The position numbers and the translations under genes were made by a program. Below are positions 1 through 9,426 of a DNA stretch of 64,000 nucleotides, in pieces. The notes below the pieces were generated by a model. That model ran no database searches and was not told where the DNA came from. It saw nothing but the letters and a program-made list of their open reading frames with translations. Within the stretch, counting starts at the first letter, position 1, and every line of letters starts with the position of its first letter. Origin of the DNA: Proteobacteria bacterium UBA981 (GTDB lineage Bacteria > Pseudomonadota > Gammaproteobacteria > Ga0077536); NCBI GenBank assembly GCA_002292285.1, contig DBBP01000011.1, forward strand, positions 1-64,000, in the 5' to 3' direction.

Positions 1-117
1 CCCAAATGTATGAAGACACACCTTTGCCGATTTCGGTGCAGGTCTGCGAGCGACAGCACCGGAGTTGCACGAGTGAGTTGTCTAACAACCTGCAATCGAC
101 TGACTAATTGAAAACAT

Positions 118-193
118 TGGTGCCGGTTGGAGGAGTCGAACCCCCGACCTGATGCTTACAAGGCAACTGCTCTACCAACTGAGCTAAACCGGC
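118..193 (-). tRNA. tRNA-Thr (TGT anticodon)
   Basis: On the minus strand the gene folds as a full cloverleaf. The 7-bp acceptor stem (GCCGGTT/AACCGGC) is perfect. The D arm is GCTC/GAGC, the anticodon loop CTTGTAA gives anticodon TGT, and the T arm has the loop TTCGACT. The discriminator is A, and CCA is encoded at 120-118. One U-U mismatch lies in the anticodon stem. In Pseudomonas-like gammaproteobacteria this tRNA lies between the birA-coaX-SPOR genes and tuf, the same setting as here. No neighbouring Tyr or Gly tRNA is visible in the window. Confidence 0.97.
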
Positions 194-405
194 ATTGCGT
201 TTCGGGCGGACCCGCTAAGCGGGCGCGATTGTATCGCGAACTGAGAGCGGTGGAAGTAGTACCGGTGAACTTCCGCAAGGGGCATCGCTGGACCTGACGT
301 TAGCTCGCAGGTGGATGACTCTAAGTGCTGTCGATTTGTGCACTGAGCCGGCCACTAACGATGCGACGCCAAGCTCGCGTGCCCCACACGGCTAACCCGG
401 CCGGG

Positions 406-1104
406 TCAAATTGCCTCGCAGCCAATCGGACTTGCAGTGACGCCGGCGGGTAACTCGTCCGTCGCATCAAAGCTATCCTGGTGTGCTTCACCGAGGCGCC
501 CGATTAGCCAGTATCGATCACTGGTTTCAAAGCGCGGCACGACGACCGGGCTGTAGCCTTTTTCACTCAGCTCAGCCAGACGCCGATTAACTGAATCCTG
601 CGACCGGAACAGGCCGAGCGAGATGGCGTTTTTCAGATTGCCGCGTCGGATGAGCATGTAGTCGGTAAAACCGCGGTTCTGCAGATCGTCGATGTGTCTG
701 CTCGCGTCTTCCGCACTGGTGGGTTCGAGATAGACCCAAAAAAACTGTCGTTCGCGGACCTGCTCGACGCGCATCTTCAGCTCCGCGACGTAATTGCGCA
801 GCCAACCGCGAAATTCGTCGCGCGCCGTCGCGTCGGCGAACGGGCCAATACTGACGCACAAATCCGTACCGACGACTTCTCCAAAAATTTCCGCAGCATT
901 ATTGAGCACGGGTCCGCTCTCGGGGTCAGGCACCTTGAGGGGCGGAATGTGATCCAGCTCGGCGAGTAAGGTGAGCGTCGGCGCATCTGCCGGAATGGCG
1001 GCGCGCGTGTCAGCTTGCCGAACGATTTCTGTCACCCTGTCGGTGTACAGCCAGTACAGACCGGCAACGTTCAGAATCAGGAGCACTAGCGCCAAAGGCT
1101 TCAT
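406..1104 (-). CDS. SPOR-domain membrane protein
   Basis: A 232-residue protein with one N-terminal membrane helix (about residues 3-20), a middle region of about 120 residues, and a C-terminal SPOR-like domain (about 145-220) that would bind denuded peptidoglycan glycan strands. The ATG overlaps the coaX stop by four bases (ATGA), which implies translational coupling. The same reading frame extends further upstream inside coaX, but only this start gives a hydrophobic N terminus. The gene order birA-coaX-SPOR is conserved in gammaproteobacteria. Its exact role is unknown; a cell-envelope or septal function is inferred from the domain. Confidence 0.85.
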   Translation of the reverse strand: MKPLALVLLILNVAGLYWLYTDRVTEIVRQADTRAAIPADAPTLTLLAELDHIPPLKVPDPESGPVLNNAAEIFGEVVGTDLCVSIGPFADATARDEFRGWLRNYVAELKMRVEQVRERQFFWVYLEPTSAEDASRHIDDLQNRGFTDYMLIRRGNLKNAISLGLFRSQDSVNRRLAELSEKGYSPVVVPRFETSDRYWLIGRLGEAHQDSFDATDELPAGVTASPIGCEAI

Positions 1105-1844
1105 GTCATGTGCCGCCCGGCGATCAACAAGCCAGACAACACCAGCTGTGGCTCGTATTGATGTGGCACAGGTAGCAGGCGGGCTATTTCGGGCGCCGCG
1201 CCGCCAGTGAGAAACCACGTCGGCGTTTCGCCCCCCGGACCCGCGGCAGAAATAGCCCTGGCGTCCGCCAACAATCCGCGCACGGCACTGGTGCAACCCA
1301 GCGAAATCGCATCGACCGTGTTAGTTGCAAAACCTTCGACGGCCGCAATGCCCGTACTATGCAGCTGGGCGGTACCTCGCGTGAGGCTGGTCCGCATCAT
1401 CTCTAGCCCCGGGGCGATCAAGCCGCCCTGGTGACACCCTGCCGCGTTAACGATATCAACCGTCAAGGCCGTGCCGGCGTCGATCACACACACCGCGCCG
1501 CCGGTTTGCTTCCAGGCTGCCATTGCCGCCAGCCAGCGGTCCACGCCAAGGCGCGCCGGGTCATCATAAATCGTCGAAAACCCAGCCATACTGCGCTGCG
1601 GTTTAACAACCTCGACGTCCACACCCCAATGCCGATTTACGTAACAACCGAGCTGCTGTTCAACGTCGCGCCCGGCCACATTCGACAGCAACACCCGCGA
1701 CGGCGGCGCCGTACTGCCGGGCTGGACCGGCCACTGGCTAAAAGGGTCGTCGGAGCGTGTCGCAATGGTTGGCCAGATTGACCAATTGTCGCCCTCGACC
1801 AATGCGCTCTTGATCTGCGAATTTCCAATATCGACCAGTAGCAT
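1101..1844 (-). CDS. coaX: type III pantothenate kinase
   Basis: Phosphorylates pantothenate, the first step of coenzyme A synthesis. The 247-residue length fits the family. Visible ASKHA-fold motifs are the N-terminal phosphate loop DIGNSQIKSAL, the GVDRWLA segment near the middle, and VIDAGTALTVD, which carries the catalytic Asp, followed by GGLIAPGL. The type III enzyme is insensitive to CoA feedback and usually needs a monovalent cation (family knowledge). It starts 6 nt after the birA stop and overlaps the SPOR gene by 4 nt, so the three genes form one operon. Confidence 0.96.
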   Translation of the reverse strand: MLLVDIGNSQIKSALVEGDNWSIWPTIATRSDDPFSQWPVQPGSTAPPSRVLLSNVAGRDVEQQLGCYVNRHWGVDVEVVKPQRSMAGFSTIYDDPARLGVDRWLAAMAAWKQTGGAVCVIDAGTALTVDIVNAAGCHQGGLIAPGLEMMRTSLTRGTAQLHSTGIAAVEGFATNTVDAISLGCTSAVRGLLADARAISAAGPGGETPTWFLTGGAAPEIARLLPVPHQYEPQLVLSGLLIAGRHMT

Positions 1845-1850
1845 GAGCGC

Positions 1851-2819
1851 CTATTCCAGCAACAGGTGGCCCGACATAAAGCGCTCGCGCTGGCCGTCGT
1901 GCTCGATAATAAGAGCCCCGTGCTCGTCAACGCCGCGCGCCACACCAACAACCGTCCGCGGCCCAAGTTCGAGTGTCACCTTACGCGCGGCGAGCGCATC
2001 CAGGGCGTGCCAGCGATCACGAAAGGGCGCGAATCCCTCACGGGCAAACGTATCGAGCGCCGTCGCCAGTCCCGCGAGGAGCGACGCAGCAAGTACATTG
2101 CGCGACAGGGGCGAGCCGCCGGCGCTCAAAAAATCATCACTCGGACGGTCAATCAGTTCGCGTGCGTGCGTGGAAAGGCTAACGTTCAGGCCAACGCCGA
2201 TGACCGTTGTGCTTGGGCCGCTCAACTCGGAGCGCATCTCGATCAGAATGCCGGCCATTTTGCCAGCACCGCGCACAATGTCGTTCGGCCATTTGAGCAG
2301 AGCATCTCTAATCCCGAGGGGTTGCAGACTCTCGACCAGGGCGACGCCAACAACCAGACTCAGGGCAGAAAACGTGGTGGGTGGTGCATCGAACCGCCAC
2401 GCCAATGAAAAGCACAAGCCACTGCCGGGTGGCGACATCCAACGGTCGCCGCGACGACCACGACCCGCGTTCTGATACTCGGCGAACAAGACGCGGCCAT
2501 GCACGTCGCCCGCGGCTTGCTCTTGCAACAGACGCTCGTTGGTCGAATCGGTTACTTCGATGGTTTCGATGCGGTTATATCGCGCGCACCCTAGCGCGGC
2601 GAGTTGCGCGGAGATTTGTGCTGCTTCGAGCGCATCGTAACCGCCGCGCAGGACGTAACCGTGGCTGCCATCGGCATCGATATCCACGCCCTCCGCGCGC
2701 AATCGGCTTACATGATTCCAAACCGCAGCGCGGGTTACGCCCAGTTCGGCTGCAAGGTCCTCGCCGGCATGCTCGGTACCGTCGGCCAGTAACTTGAGTA
2801 GATCAAACGCTCTGCGCAT
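1851..2819 (-). CDS. birA: biotin-protein ligase / biotin operon repressor
   Basis: A 322-residue bifunctional BirA. The N-terminal winged helix (about residues 1-65, with GVTRAAVWNHV as recognition region) is followed by the ligase domain with DSTNERL, the biotinoyl-AMP loop motif GRGRRGDRW, the KWPNDI segment and a small C-terminal SH3-like domain. It attaches biotin to acyl carboxylase carriers and, as a holo-dimer, represses biotin genes. The chosen start (MRRAFDLLKLL) matches the usual N terminus; an in-frame extension of 35 codons upstream has no homologous character. It is first in the birA-coaX-SPOR operon. Confidence 0.96.
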   Translation of the reverse strand: MRRAFDLLKLLADGTEHAGEDLAAELGVTRAAVWNHVSRLRAEGVDIDADGSHGYVLRGGYDALEAAQISAQLAALGCARYNRIETIEVTDSTNERLLQEQAAGDVHGRVLFAEYQNAGRGRRGDRWMSPPGSGLCFSLAWRFDAPPTTFSALSLVVGVALVESLQPLGIRDALLKWPNDIVRGAGKMAGILIEMRSELSGPSTTVIGVGLNVSLSTHARELIDRPSDDFLSAGGSPLSRNVLAASLLAGLATALDTFAREGFAPFRDRWHALDALAARKVTLELGPRTVVGVARGVDEHGALIIEHDGQRERFMSGHLLLE

Positions 2820-2871
2820 GAAGGCTGGGACGATGGTCAGTCGGAGTTGAGGCGGGCAAGAGCCGGTGTGC

Positions 2872-4950
2872 TCAAGAACGAAACTCGGTCGGTGCTTCCG
2901 AATCGTCATCCTCGTCATCATCATCGGTCGAGGCGGCGGGCGGCACGGTGCGCTCCCCGGTTAGGTCGAAGACGTCATCAATCTGCGCTGCTGCGTAGGT
3001 ATTGGACGTGCCGACTTGATTCGGCATGAGGGTCGCGTCCTCACTCTCATCGTCCACTGGTTCCATACCCGGTAGCGGCACGTCAAATGAATCGGTGCGC
3101 ATGAATTCGTCAAGACTGATATCTGCCGTCGCGTCCAGCGCGTCGTCGACATAAGCTGATCCCGGCAGCAAGGTTGAGGACTCACCCGTGTCTTCGTCTT
3201 GAGCTTCCGTCGCCGGAATATCCGGCAGGGCAGTTGCCTCTTCGGAGAAGTCAGCGCCGCCCAGCGGGTCGCTGGTATGACTCAGTGCACCGTCGTCGAA
3301 AAATGCTGACGCTTCGGCGTCGAAATCGTCATCCCGAATTGGCGCGCTGGTCTGTTCGCCAAACACGTCCTCGCCAGTCGGTTCCTCCTCTTCGTCCACT
3401 TCAGCGCGGCTGCGCGCCGACAGTGCCGTCGGGTCGTCGAACAGGTCGTCGTCGGGCTCCGAGTCTCGTGTTGCGGGGGTCGCAGTCTCGTCGTCGAAGA
3501 TATCTTCAGATTGACCGGGAGGCGGTGTGGCCGGGTCGTTATCAGCGACGTTGCCAATCATGGTGGCTTCGGCAAAACTCGCCGGGTCGTTCGGATCGGC
3601 GAACACCGTGTGCCCTGCTTCGTCCATCTCGGGCATGCTGAATTCGAATTCGTATTTGTGAAATTTAACGCGGTCGCCGTGTTTCAGCTGGCGTTCGTTT
3701 TCGATCCGCTCGCCGTTGAGAAATGTGCCGTTGACGCTGCCCTGATCTGCGACCCAAAAAGTGAAGTCGCGATACTGAATGAGTGCGTGACGTCGTCCGA
3801 TTGTGCCCTTGTCCACGACAAAGTAGTCCAGATGAGCTGGATCGTTCCCTGCCACCCGGCCAATCAGCAGTGGCTTATCGCCGATCTTTGTGGCCACCTC
3901 GCCAGTTATCGAATTGATATCGTTGATGAAGGCGTCTGGAATCGGCGCAGCTTCCGCTTCAACGCCCGCAGATGCGCCCTTGCCCCGGCGCAGTAAGACG
4001 ACCACGATGACGACCAGTACCAGCAAAGCGATTGCCGCAACGGCAATAATTAACACGACATCGAGCGATGAGTCTTCGACAACAACGACGTCCGACGGTG
4101 CTACTTGGCGCGGCGTGGCGAGCGGCTCAGGTAGCATTTCGCGACACAACTGCTCTGCAGATTTACCCTCGGCAGCTGCGCTCTCGCGCATCGCCGCTAT
4201 CTCCTCGGCCATCAGTGTGGCGAGGCAGCTGCCAGCCATCGGAGGCGGCACTGCTGGTTGTGGCGGTGGCTCAGCAAGCTTGCTGTGTACACTGGAGAAA
4301 ACGCCGTCGAGATCCTCTGGCGTCAGAGCGCGAAAATAGGCACCGCTAGTTTTATTCGCCAAGCTCTGAATCAGCAGTACGTCGGCGTTTTCAGTAAATG
4401 CGATTCCGAACACTTTAATGTCGCTGCCAGCGGCTTCCGCAGCGAGGTCTTCACGAACCCATTTGGTTTTCTCTACATCAGCTTCGGGTTTGCCGGTATC
4501 AACCAATCCATCGGTCATGAAAATGATGACCTTGGATGCATCATCACGGCCCTTGCCTTTCAGCTCGTAGATAGCTCGCTCTATGGCTGCCGGGCTGTTG
4601 GTGAATTGGCCCCGGTAGTCGATGTCTTCGAGTGCAGCCCGAATCGCGCTGCGCGCCTCCACATCCAAATCACCCAGCGTGATCGGGTAGGCGACATCGG
4701 TGTCAAATACCAGCATGCCAACACGAGTTTGTTGGTCAAGTTCGTTGACAAATTTCGCGACGGCTCGTTTGAGCAGGAAATTCGGATCGTTGTTGCGCAT
4801 GCTGCCCGAATTATCCAGGACCAGGATTACGTCCGTCGGCGCGGCATGCACCGCAGTGGCAGCGAGGGCGCTGACGACAATCGTGGTCAGCGACAAACAC
4901 GCGACCAGTGTGAGCCATCTCAAGGTGCGTTTGGATAGTTGATCAAGCAA
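2872..4950 (-). CDS. membrane VWA-FHA protein with Thr-rich acidic tail
   Basis: A 692-residue protein, apparently with a TTG start because no Met lies near the signal peptide. It has a signal peptide (cleavage after about residue 36, AVHA), then a periplasmic VWA domain (about 40-215) with a complete MIDAS motif (DNSGSM). A strong transmembrane helix (about 290-318) is followed by a basic stop-transfer (LLRRGKG). The cytoplasmic part has an FHA domain (about 360-430, with GR, GRRHA and GSVNGTF signatures) and a 250-residue acidic tail. The tail repeats short Thr motifs such as EEATALP, EDATLMP and AEATMIG. It would link periplasmic metal-dependent adhesion to cytoplasmic phosphothreonine recognition. 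Specific partners are unknown. It is not in a visible operon with the VWA pair at 28.8-30.8 kb. Confidence 0.85.
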   Translation of the reverse strand: MLDQLSKRTLRWLTLVACLSLTTIVVSALAATAVHAAPTDVILVLDNSGSMRNNDPNFLLKRAVAKFVNELDQQTRVGMLVFDTDVAYPITLGDLDVEARSAIRAALEDIDYRGQFTNSPAAIERAIYELKGKGRDDASKVIIFMTDGLVDTGKPEADVEKTKWVREDLAAEAAGSDIKVFGIAFTENADVLLIQSLANKTSGAYFRALTPEDLDGVFSSVHSKLAEPPPQPAVPPPMAGSCLATLMAEEIAAMRESAAAEGKSAEQLCREMLPEPLATPRQVAPSDVVVVEDSSLDVVLIIAVAAIALLVLVVIVVVLLRRGKGASAGVEAEAAPIPDAFINDINSITGEVATKIGDKPLLIGRVAGNDPAHLDYFVVDKGTIGRRHALIQYRDFTFWVADQGSVNGTFLNGERIENERQLKHGDRVKFHKYEFEFSMPEMDEAGHTVFADPNDPASFAEATMIGNVADNDPATPPPGQSEDIFDDETATPATRDSEPDDDLFDDPTALSARSRAEVDEEEEPTGEDVFGEQTSAPIRDDDFDAEASAFFDDGALSHTSDPLGGADFSEEATALPDIPATEAQDEDTGESSTLLPGSAYVDDALDATADISLDEFMRTDSFDVPLPGMEPVDDESEDATLMPNQVGTSNTYAAAQIDDVFDLTGERTVPPAASTDDDDEDDDSEAPTEFRS

Positions 4951-4987
4951 TGTTCTCGACCCGTAATTGTGTACTTGGCAGCAGTGG

Positions 4988-5848
4988 TTAATACGTGCCC
5001 GCTTCCGTCGGCGGCCCGGCGTCTATCATAACCCGACACCACTCGCTCCATGAACCGCAATACAAGCGCGGTTCGGGTAAACCCGCCGCGACTTGCGCCA
5101 GAATGTTATGGCAGGCCGAAACGCCGGAGCCGCAATAGTGGGTGGTGTTGTGATCGGGCAGTTGCCCCAGTGATCTGACAAACGATTCGCGCAGCGCCGA
5201 GAGCTCCAGAAACGTGCCTGACTCGCGCAAGTTATCCCGCCAGCAATGATTAAGCGCCCCTGGAATATGTCCGGCAACCGGGTCGATCGGCTCGATTTCG
5301 CCACGGAACCGCGCTGCTTCGCGCGCGTCGACTAGCGGCGTGGCGCTATCAATGTCACGCACAGTCATCAGTCGGCTGCTATCCGGGCGGCCGGTAAAGC
5401 GTCGCTGGCGGCCTGTTTCGTGGCCCGCGGTGACCTCCAATCCAGCTGCTGTCCAAGACTGCCAGCCCCCATCCAGAACCGCGACTGTAGCGTGCCCCAT
5501 GTAGCGCAACATCCACCACAGGCGCGCCGCAACCATGCCGTAGCTGTCGTCGTAGACCACAACGCGAATCCCGGGCGCAATGCCCAAATAACCGAATAAT
5601 TTGCATAGATGGTTTGGCGAGGGCAACGGGTGGCGTCCGCAATCGGAATTTGGCGGGCCACTTAACTCGCTCTCCAGATGCGCATAGCGGGCGCCGGGAA
5701 TATGCGCTTCAAGATAAGCATCACGACCCGCATCGACCTCATTGAGTACGAACCTGCAATCAATCACGAGTAGCGATTCGTCGCCAAGCAGTGGTGCGAG
5801 TTCCGCCACTGACACCAGCGCCGAGGTCCCGATTGAAGCTATTTCCAT
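4988..5848 (-). CDS. sseA: 3-mercaptopyruvate/thiosulfate sulfurtransferase
   Basis: A 286-residue tandem-rhodanese enzyme. The inactive N-terminal rhodanese half contains VVYDDSYGMVAARLWW. The catalytic half carries the active-site loop CGSGVSA, with the persulfide Cys at about residue 239; CGSGV loops are typical of mercaptopyruvate sulfurtransferases. It transfers sulfane sulfur to thiols or cyanide in the cytoplasm. The start at MEIASIG was chosen because the longer in-frame extension is low-complexity and lacks family similarity. The gene is 37 nt downstream of the VWA-FHA gene on the same strand. Confidence 0.9.
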   Translation of the reverse strand: MEIASIGTSALVSVAELAPLLGDESLLVIDCRFVLNEVDAGRDAYLEAHIPGARYAHLESELSGPPNSDCGRHPLPSPNHLCKLFGYLGIAPGIRVVVYDDSYGMVAARLWWMLRYMGHATVAVLDGGWQSWTAAGLEVTAGHETGRQRRFTGRPDSSRLMTVRDIDSATPLVDAREAARFRGEIEPIDPVAGHIPGALNHCWRDNLRESGTFLELSALRESFVRSLGQLPDHNTTHYCGSGVSACHNILAQVAAGLPEPRLYCGSWSEWCRVMIDAGPPTEAGTY

Positions 5849-6184
5849 GGCTGCGCCTCGTCCGCAATTTGCGCTTGCCTCGGAGCGATCAAGCAATGGA
5901 CGGAAGATGGGGCGGCCGCGAGTGCCCTTGTGTCGCAGCGCTGGTGCAGCGCAGAAAGGTTCGCCATGTAAGGTCCTCGATTGCGCGGCATTGCCCGCCA
6001 GTTTAGTCAGGGTCCACGTTGCGCCTGCGGCCGCAGACCCGCTGCGCAATTGATAACCGATTCCGTAACAGATTTCGATTATTCTGTTGCGATTCGGTGA
6101 TGCCGCAGCCTACATCGGACCATGCTTCCCATCTTGTTCATTCGTCCTGCCCAAAGTAAAGCACGCACATTTTTCGCGATCGCC
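5849..6184. other. divergent intergenic region
   Basis: About 336 bases separate the divergently read sulfurtransferase and aminopeptidase genes. I see no further gene. The right third (about 6045-6090) is AT-richer and likely holds promoters, but no clear -35/-10 pair with correct spacing was found. The start of the right-hand gene may lie at 6122 rather than 6185. Confidence 0.4.
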
Positions 6185-7258
6185 ATGCGCAGCCTGGCTG
6201 GGCTCGCTATCGCGACTACGCTCAGCGCATGTTCAACCGTCGGCTACTATGCGCAGGCGCTTGGCGGGCATGTCGACCTATGGCGCAAGCAAATCGCGAT
6301 AGACAGCTTGTTGAGCCAGCCTGGGCTTTCGGCTGAGACTCGCGAAAAGCTGGTCTTGGTTCAGCACGCTCGCCAATTTGCTTTCGATCGACTCGGCCTG
6401 CCGGACAATGGGAGTTACCGGAAATATGTTGAGTTGGACAGGCCATCGGTGGTGTGGAACGTTTTTGTCGCACCACCGCTTGCATTGACGGCTAACGCCT
6501 CCTGCTTCCCTCTACTCGGATGTGTCGTCTATCGCGGCTATTTCCAGCGCGAAGCGGCCGAACGCTACGCCGCACAGCAACGGGCCCTGGGAAACGATGT
6601 CTTTGTTGGGGGCGTCGCCGCCTACTCTACGCTCGGCTGGTTCGCGGACCCGGTCCTCAGCACCTTCGTGCATTGGAGCGATTCCAGACTGATCGACATT
6701 TTGTTTCACGAACTCAGCCATCAATTGCTCTATATCGCTGATGACAGTGCATTCAATGAGGGGTTTGCGATGGCCGTGGCACAGCATGGCCTGTCCGTGT
6801 GGCGCGGTTTGAATGGTCCGATAGCGGGGGATACGCCCGAATATGAGCGACGCGAACGGCAATTGATGGCTCTGGTACTCGGCGCTCGGAACGAGCTCGC
6901 AGCCGTTTACGATGTCGACTCGTCCCGCGCAGATCTACTCGCTCGCAAGGCAGAAGTTTTCGCGGTTCTGCAGACCCGTTATATCGATTTGAAGAACGCG
7001 TGGGGCGGATATTCCGGTTTTGACAAGTGGATTGCAGAGGACTGGAACAACGCCAGGATGCTGTCTATTGCGACCTACCACCACCTCGTTCCGGCTTTTA
7101 GCGCCGTGTTGAAGGCATATGCCGGAAACCTGCCGGGGGCGTATGAGCGCATTTCCGCCATCTCGGAACTCGAACCACCGCTCCGAGAACAATGTCTTGC
7201 TCAGTATCTGGCACCACAAAAGAACCACATGTGTGACGGTCTCGACGCGGTACCATGA
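6185..7258 (+). CDS. lipoprotein aminopeptidase, COG4324-like
   Basis: Predicted outer-membrane-facing lipoprotein. A short hydrophobic signal ends in the lipobox LSAC at about residue 16 when the ATG at 6185 is used; an ATG at 6122 would give a 37-residue signal. The body contains the zinc-binding motif HELSHQL with a downstream Glu-rich helix (FNEGFAMAVA), a gluzincin-like arrangement. The overall sequence resembles the predicted aminopeptidases of the COG4324 group. Substrate is unknown. It stands alone on the plus strand. Confidence 0.8.
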   Translation: MRSLAGLAIATTLSACSTVGYYAQALGGHVDLWRKQIAIDSLLSQPGLSAETREKLVLVQHARQFAFDRLGLPDNGSYRKYVELDRPSVVWNVFVAPPLALTANASCFPLLGCVVYRGYFQREAAERYAAQQRALGNDVFVGGVAAYSTLGWFADPVLSTFVHWSDSRLIDILFHELSHQLLYIADDSAFNEGFAMAVAQHGLSVWRGLNGPIAGDTPEYERRERQLMALVLGARNELAAVYDVDSSRADLLARKAEVFAVLQTRYIDLKNAWGGYSGFDKWIAEDWNNARMLSIATYHHLVPAFSAVLKAYAGNLPGAYERISAISELEPPLREQCLAQYLAPQKNHMCDGLDAVP

Positions 7259-7429
7259 GGATCTCGGAAGTTCGGCAGCCCTAAAAGCCCGGGGGATAGT
7301 GTGATTGTCGTCACGCTTCGGCCACCGGGCGGCTAAGAAGAATGCGCTAAATTACCTATACTGGACAGACAGGTCGATCGGCGGCCATCCAAGTCCAGCT
7401 TAGAATAACGATGAGTTGTCTGCTATCGC

Positions 7430-8341
7430 ATGCTAAATAAGCTCTTCAACAAGGCGTTGACCCTCGTCATCAATGACGAGGAAATCTCATTCAGTACGAT
7501 GACTGAATTTGAATTTGCGCTCGGCGGCCGCACGAACGTACCGGCGAGCAAGTTAGCCGACTTGATCATGCTTACCCCTGAAGAGCTGATGCGCGAAGCA
7601 CAAAGCATCAAGGCTGTAGAAAAACGCTTCGTCGATATGCTCCAGCAATCGATCGAACATCCCGGAGAAGTCGGGAAACTGGTGCGCGGAGTCGATATCC
7701 AGGTCTTTTCGAACGATTATGAATGGCGCGCCATCTTCAAAGCGCTCAATCAAGAAGATCAGGAATACGACGAGCTTCGCCGCATCGCTATCGTCAAGTA
7801 CATGCAGTACTTGCGCTCCCGTCAAGACGTCATCAAACAAACGTATAAGGTCAAGTTACGCGATTCGGAACGCCGCAAGGAAACGCGGCCTGCAATGCCG
7901 TCCCGAGCCACCATTTCGCCGATGGAAGAGACTAAGGATTTCCTCAAAGAGACGAGCATTTTCGATTCAATCTCGTTGGAAGCACCTGTAGACCTGTCCG
8001 AGGAAGCGTTCGTGCGCCTGCCAAAAGGCGAGGCTACGAGAATCTACCCGGAACCGAACGTCGAGTTTGAATTCAAATTATCCAAGCATGTGTTCTCATT
8101 TCTCAATCAGCGTCCCATCGTGATCGTTGATGAAACCGGGGCATCACATGAATTGGCTGATGGCAAAAACATCATCGGCCGCGACGCTGTTTGCAATGTG
8201 ATAGTCGGTAATGGACTACGCGATGTTTCTCGCATGCACCTGATCATGGAATCCGAGGATGACGGCTCGGTCCGTATCACCGACCTCTCCTCCCACGGTA
8301 CGTTCTTGCCGGCTACGCTCGTACCGTCGCACGAACAGTAA
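7430..8341 (+). CDS. cytoplasmic FHA-domain protein
   Basis: A 303-residue soluble protein. Residues 1-145 form a charged, mostly helical region that I do not recognise. A linker (about 146-225) contains the segment KETSIF (residues 173-178) and the motif EATRIYP. The C-terminal FHA domain (about 228-297) shows IIGRD, SRMH and SSHGTF. The ETSIF segment resembles the phospho-switch motif ETTSVF of GarA/OdhI, in which a kinase-modified Thr folds back on its own FHA domain; that parallel is my inference. Partner and pathway are unknown. A -10-like TATACT lies at 7357-7362. Confidence 0.8.
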   Translation: MLNKLFNKALTLVINDEEISFSTMTEFEFALGGRTNVPASKLADLIMLTPEELMREAQSIKAVEKRFVDMLQQSIEHPGEVGKLVRGVDIQVFSNDYEWRAIFKALNQEDQEYDELRRIAIVKYMQYLRSRQDVIKQTYKVKLRDSERRKETRPAMPSRATISPMEETKDFLKETSIFDSISLEAPVDLSEEAFVRLPKGEATRIYPEPNVEFEFKLSKHVFSFLNQRPIVIVDETGASHELADGKNIIGRDAVCNVIVGNGLRDVSRMHLIMESEDDGSVRITDLSSHGTFLPATLVPSHEQ

Positions 8342-8451
8342 ATTCCCTTTGTTTCATTGGGCTGCCGTTTGGCACGCTCCGTGTGGAACTGCGCCAGAAC
8401 GGCCTGCTTCCAACAACCAATTCCGAGCGGATCACGAGTCAGCGCTTATAT

Positions 8452-9426
8452 CTAATTCTGCGGGAGACTGCTCTCGTCAAACAGTGCGTCAAATGCCTCT
8501 TTGTCAGTGGTCGCGACGGCAAGGTCGACCTGCTCGCGGCTCATGTGGGGCGCGAAATACTGGATGAAATCGTACATATAAGTGCGCAGAAAAGCGTCGC
8601 GCCGAAATCCGATCTTGGTCACGCTGTAGTCGAATAGATGGGACGCATCCAGAGCCACCAGCCCTTCATCTTCAATCCCACCGAAAGCCAGTGAGGCAAT
8701 GATTCCGACCCCGAGTCCGAGCCTGACGTAAGTCTTAATCACGTCCGCATCGACGGCAGTAAAAACCACGCGCGGTTCGAGTCCGGCGTCAGCAAACGCA
8801 CGGTCGAGTTGCGAGCGACCCGTAAAGCCAAACACATAAGTCACAATTGGATAGTCTGCGATTGCCGCAAGCGTCAGTGGCCGGATCGCCGCCAACGGAT
8901 GCCCCTGCGGGACCACGATACTGCGATTCCATCGGTAGCACGGCAACATCACCAGATTTTCGAACAGCTCCAACGCCTCTGTCGCGATGGCGAAGTCGAC
9001 GGTCCGATTCGATGCAAGCTCAGATATTTGCAGAGGCGTTCCCTGATGCATGTGCAGCGCGACATCGGGATATGTCGATATAAATCGTTTTATTGTGTCC
9101 GGCAGCACATAGCGTGCCTGTGTATGGGTTGTCGCGAGGGTCAGGGACCCCCGATTGGGATCACTATGGTTTTCTGCAATACGCCGGATGTTCTCGACTT
9201 CGCCCAAGACTCGCCCGGCAACCTCTACTACCGCAGCACCGGCAGCGGTCACTTCGACAAGATGCTTGCCGTTGCGCTGAAAAATCTGCACGCCGAGCTC
9301 ATCCTCGAGCTGACGGATTTGTTTGCTGACCCCGGGCTGGGACGTGTAGAGGGTTTCCGCCGCCGCCGAGACGTTGAGCCCGTTGCGGGCAACCTCCCAG
9401 ATGTAGCGTAATTGCTGAAGTTTCAA
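8452..9426 (-). CDS. cysB: LysR-type regulator CysB
   Basis: A full-length 324-residue CysB, the activator of sulfate assimilation genes that responds to N-acetylserine (family knowledge). The N-terminal winged helix reads MKLQQLRYIWEV and then TSQPGVSKQIRQLE. The effector domain has TTHTQARYVLP, which matches the CysB sulfate/inducer pocket. The next upstream region (9427-9713) contains AT-rich sequence suited to a promoter. It is monocistronic here. The sulfurtransferase and metY genes in the same 15 kb are also sulfur-related, but they are not adjacent. Confidence 0.96.
   Translation of the reverse strand: MKLQQLRYIWEVARNGLNVSAAAETLYTSQPGVSKQIRQLEDELGVQIFQRNGKHLVEVTAAGAAVVEVAGRVLGEVENIRRIAENHSDPNRGSLTLATTHTQARYVLPDTIKRFISTYPDVALHMHQGTPLQISELASNRTVDFAIATEALELFENLVMLPCYRWNRSIVVPQGHPLAAIRPLTLAAIADYPIVTYVFGFTGRSQLDRAFADAGLEPRVVFTAVDADVIKTYVRLGLGVGIIASLAFGGIEDEGLVALDASHLFDYSVTKIGFRRDAFLRTYMYDFIQYFAPHMSREQVDLAVATTDKEAFDALFDESSLPQN

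Noticed and set aside
203..240. Two small hairpins (CCCGC/GCGGG and CGCGAT/ATCGCG) as terminators
   Set aside because: No T-run follows on either strand.
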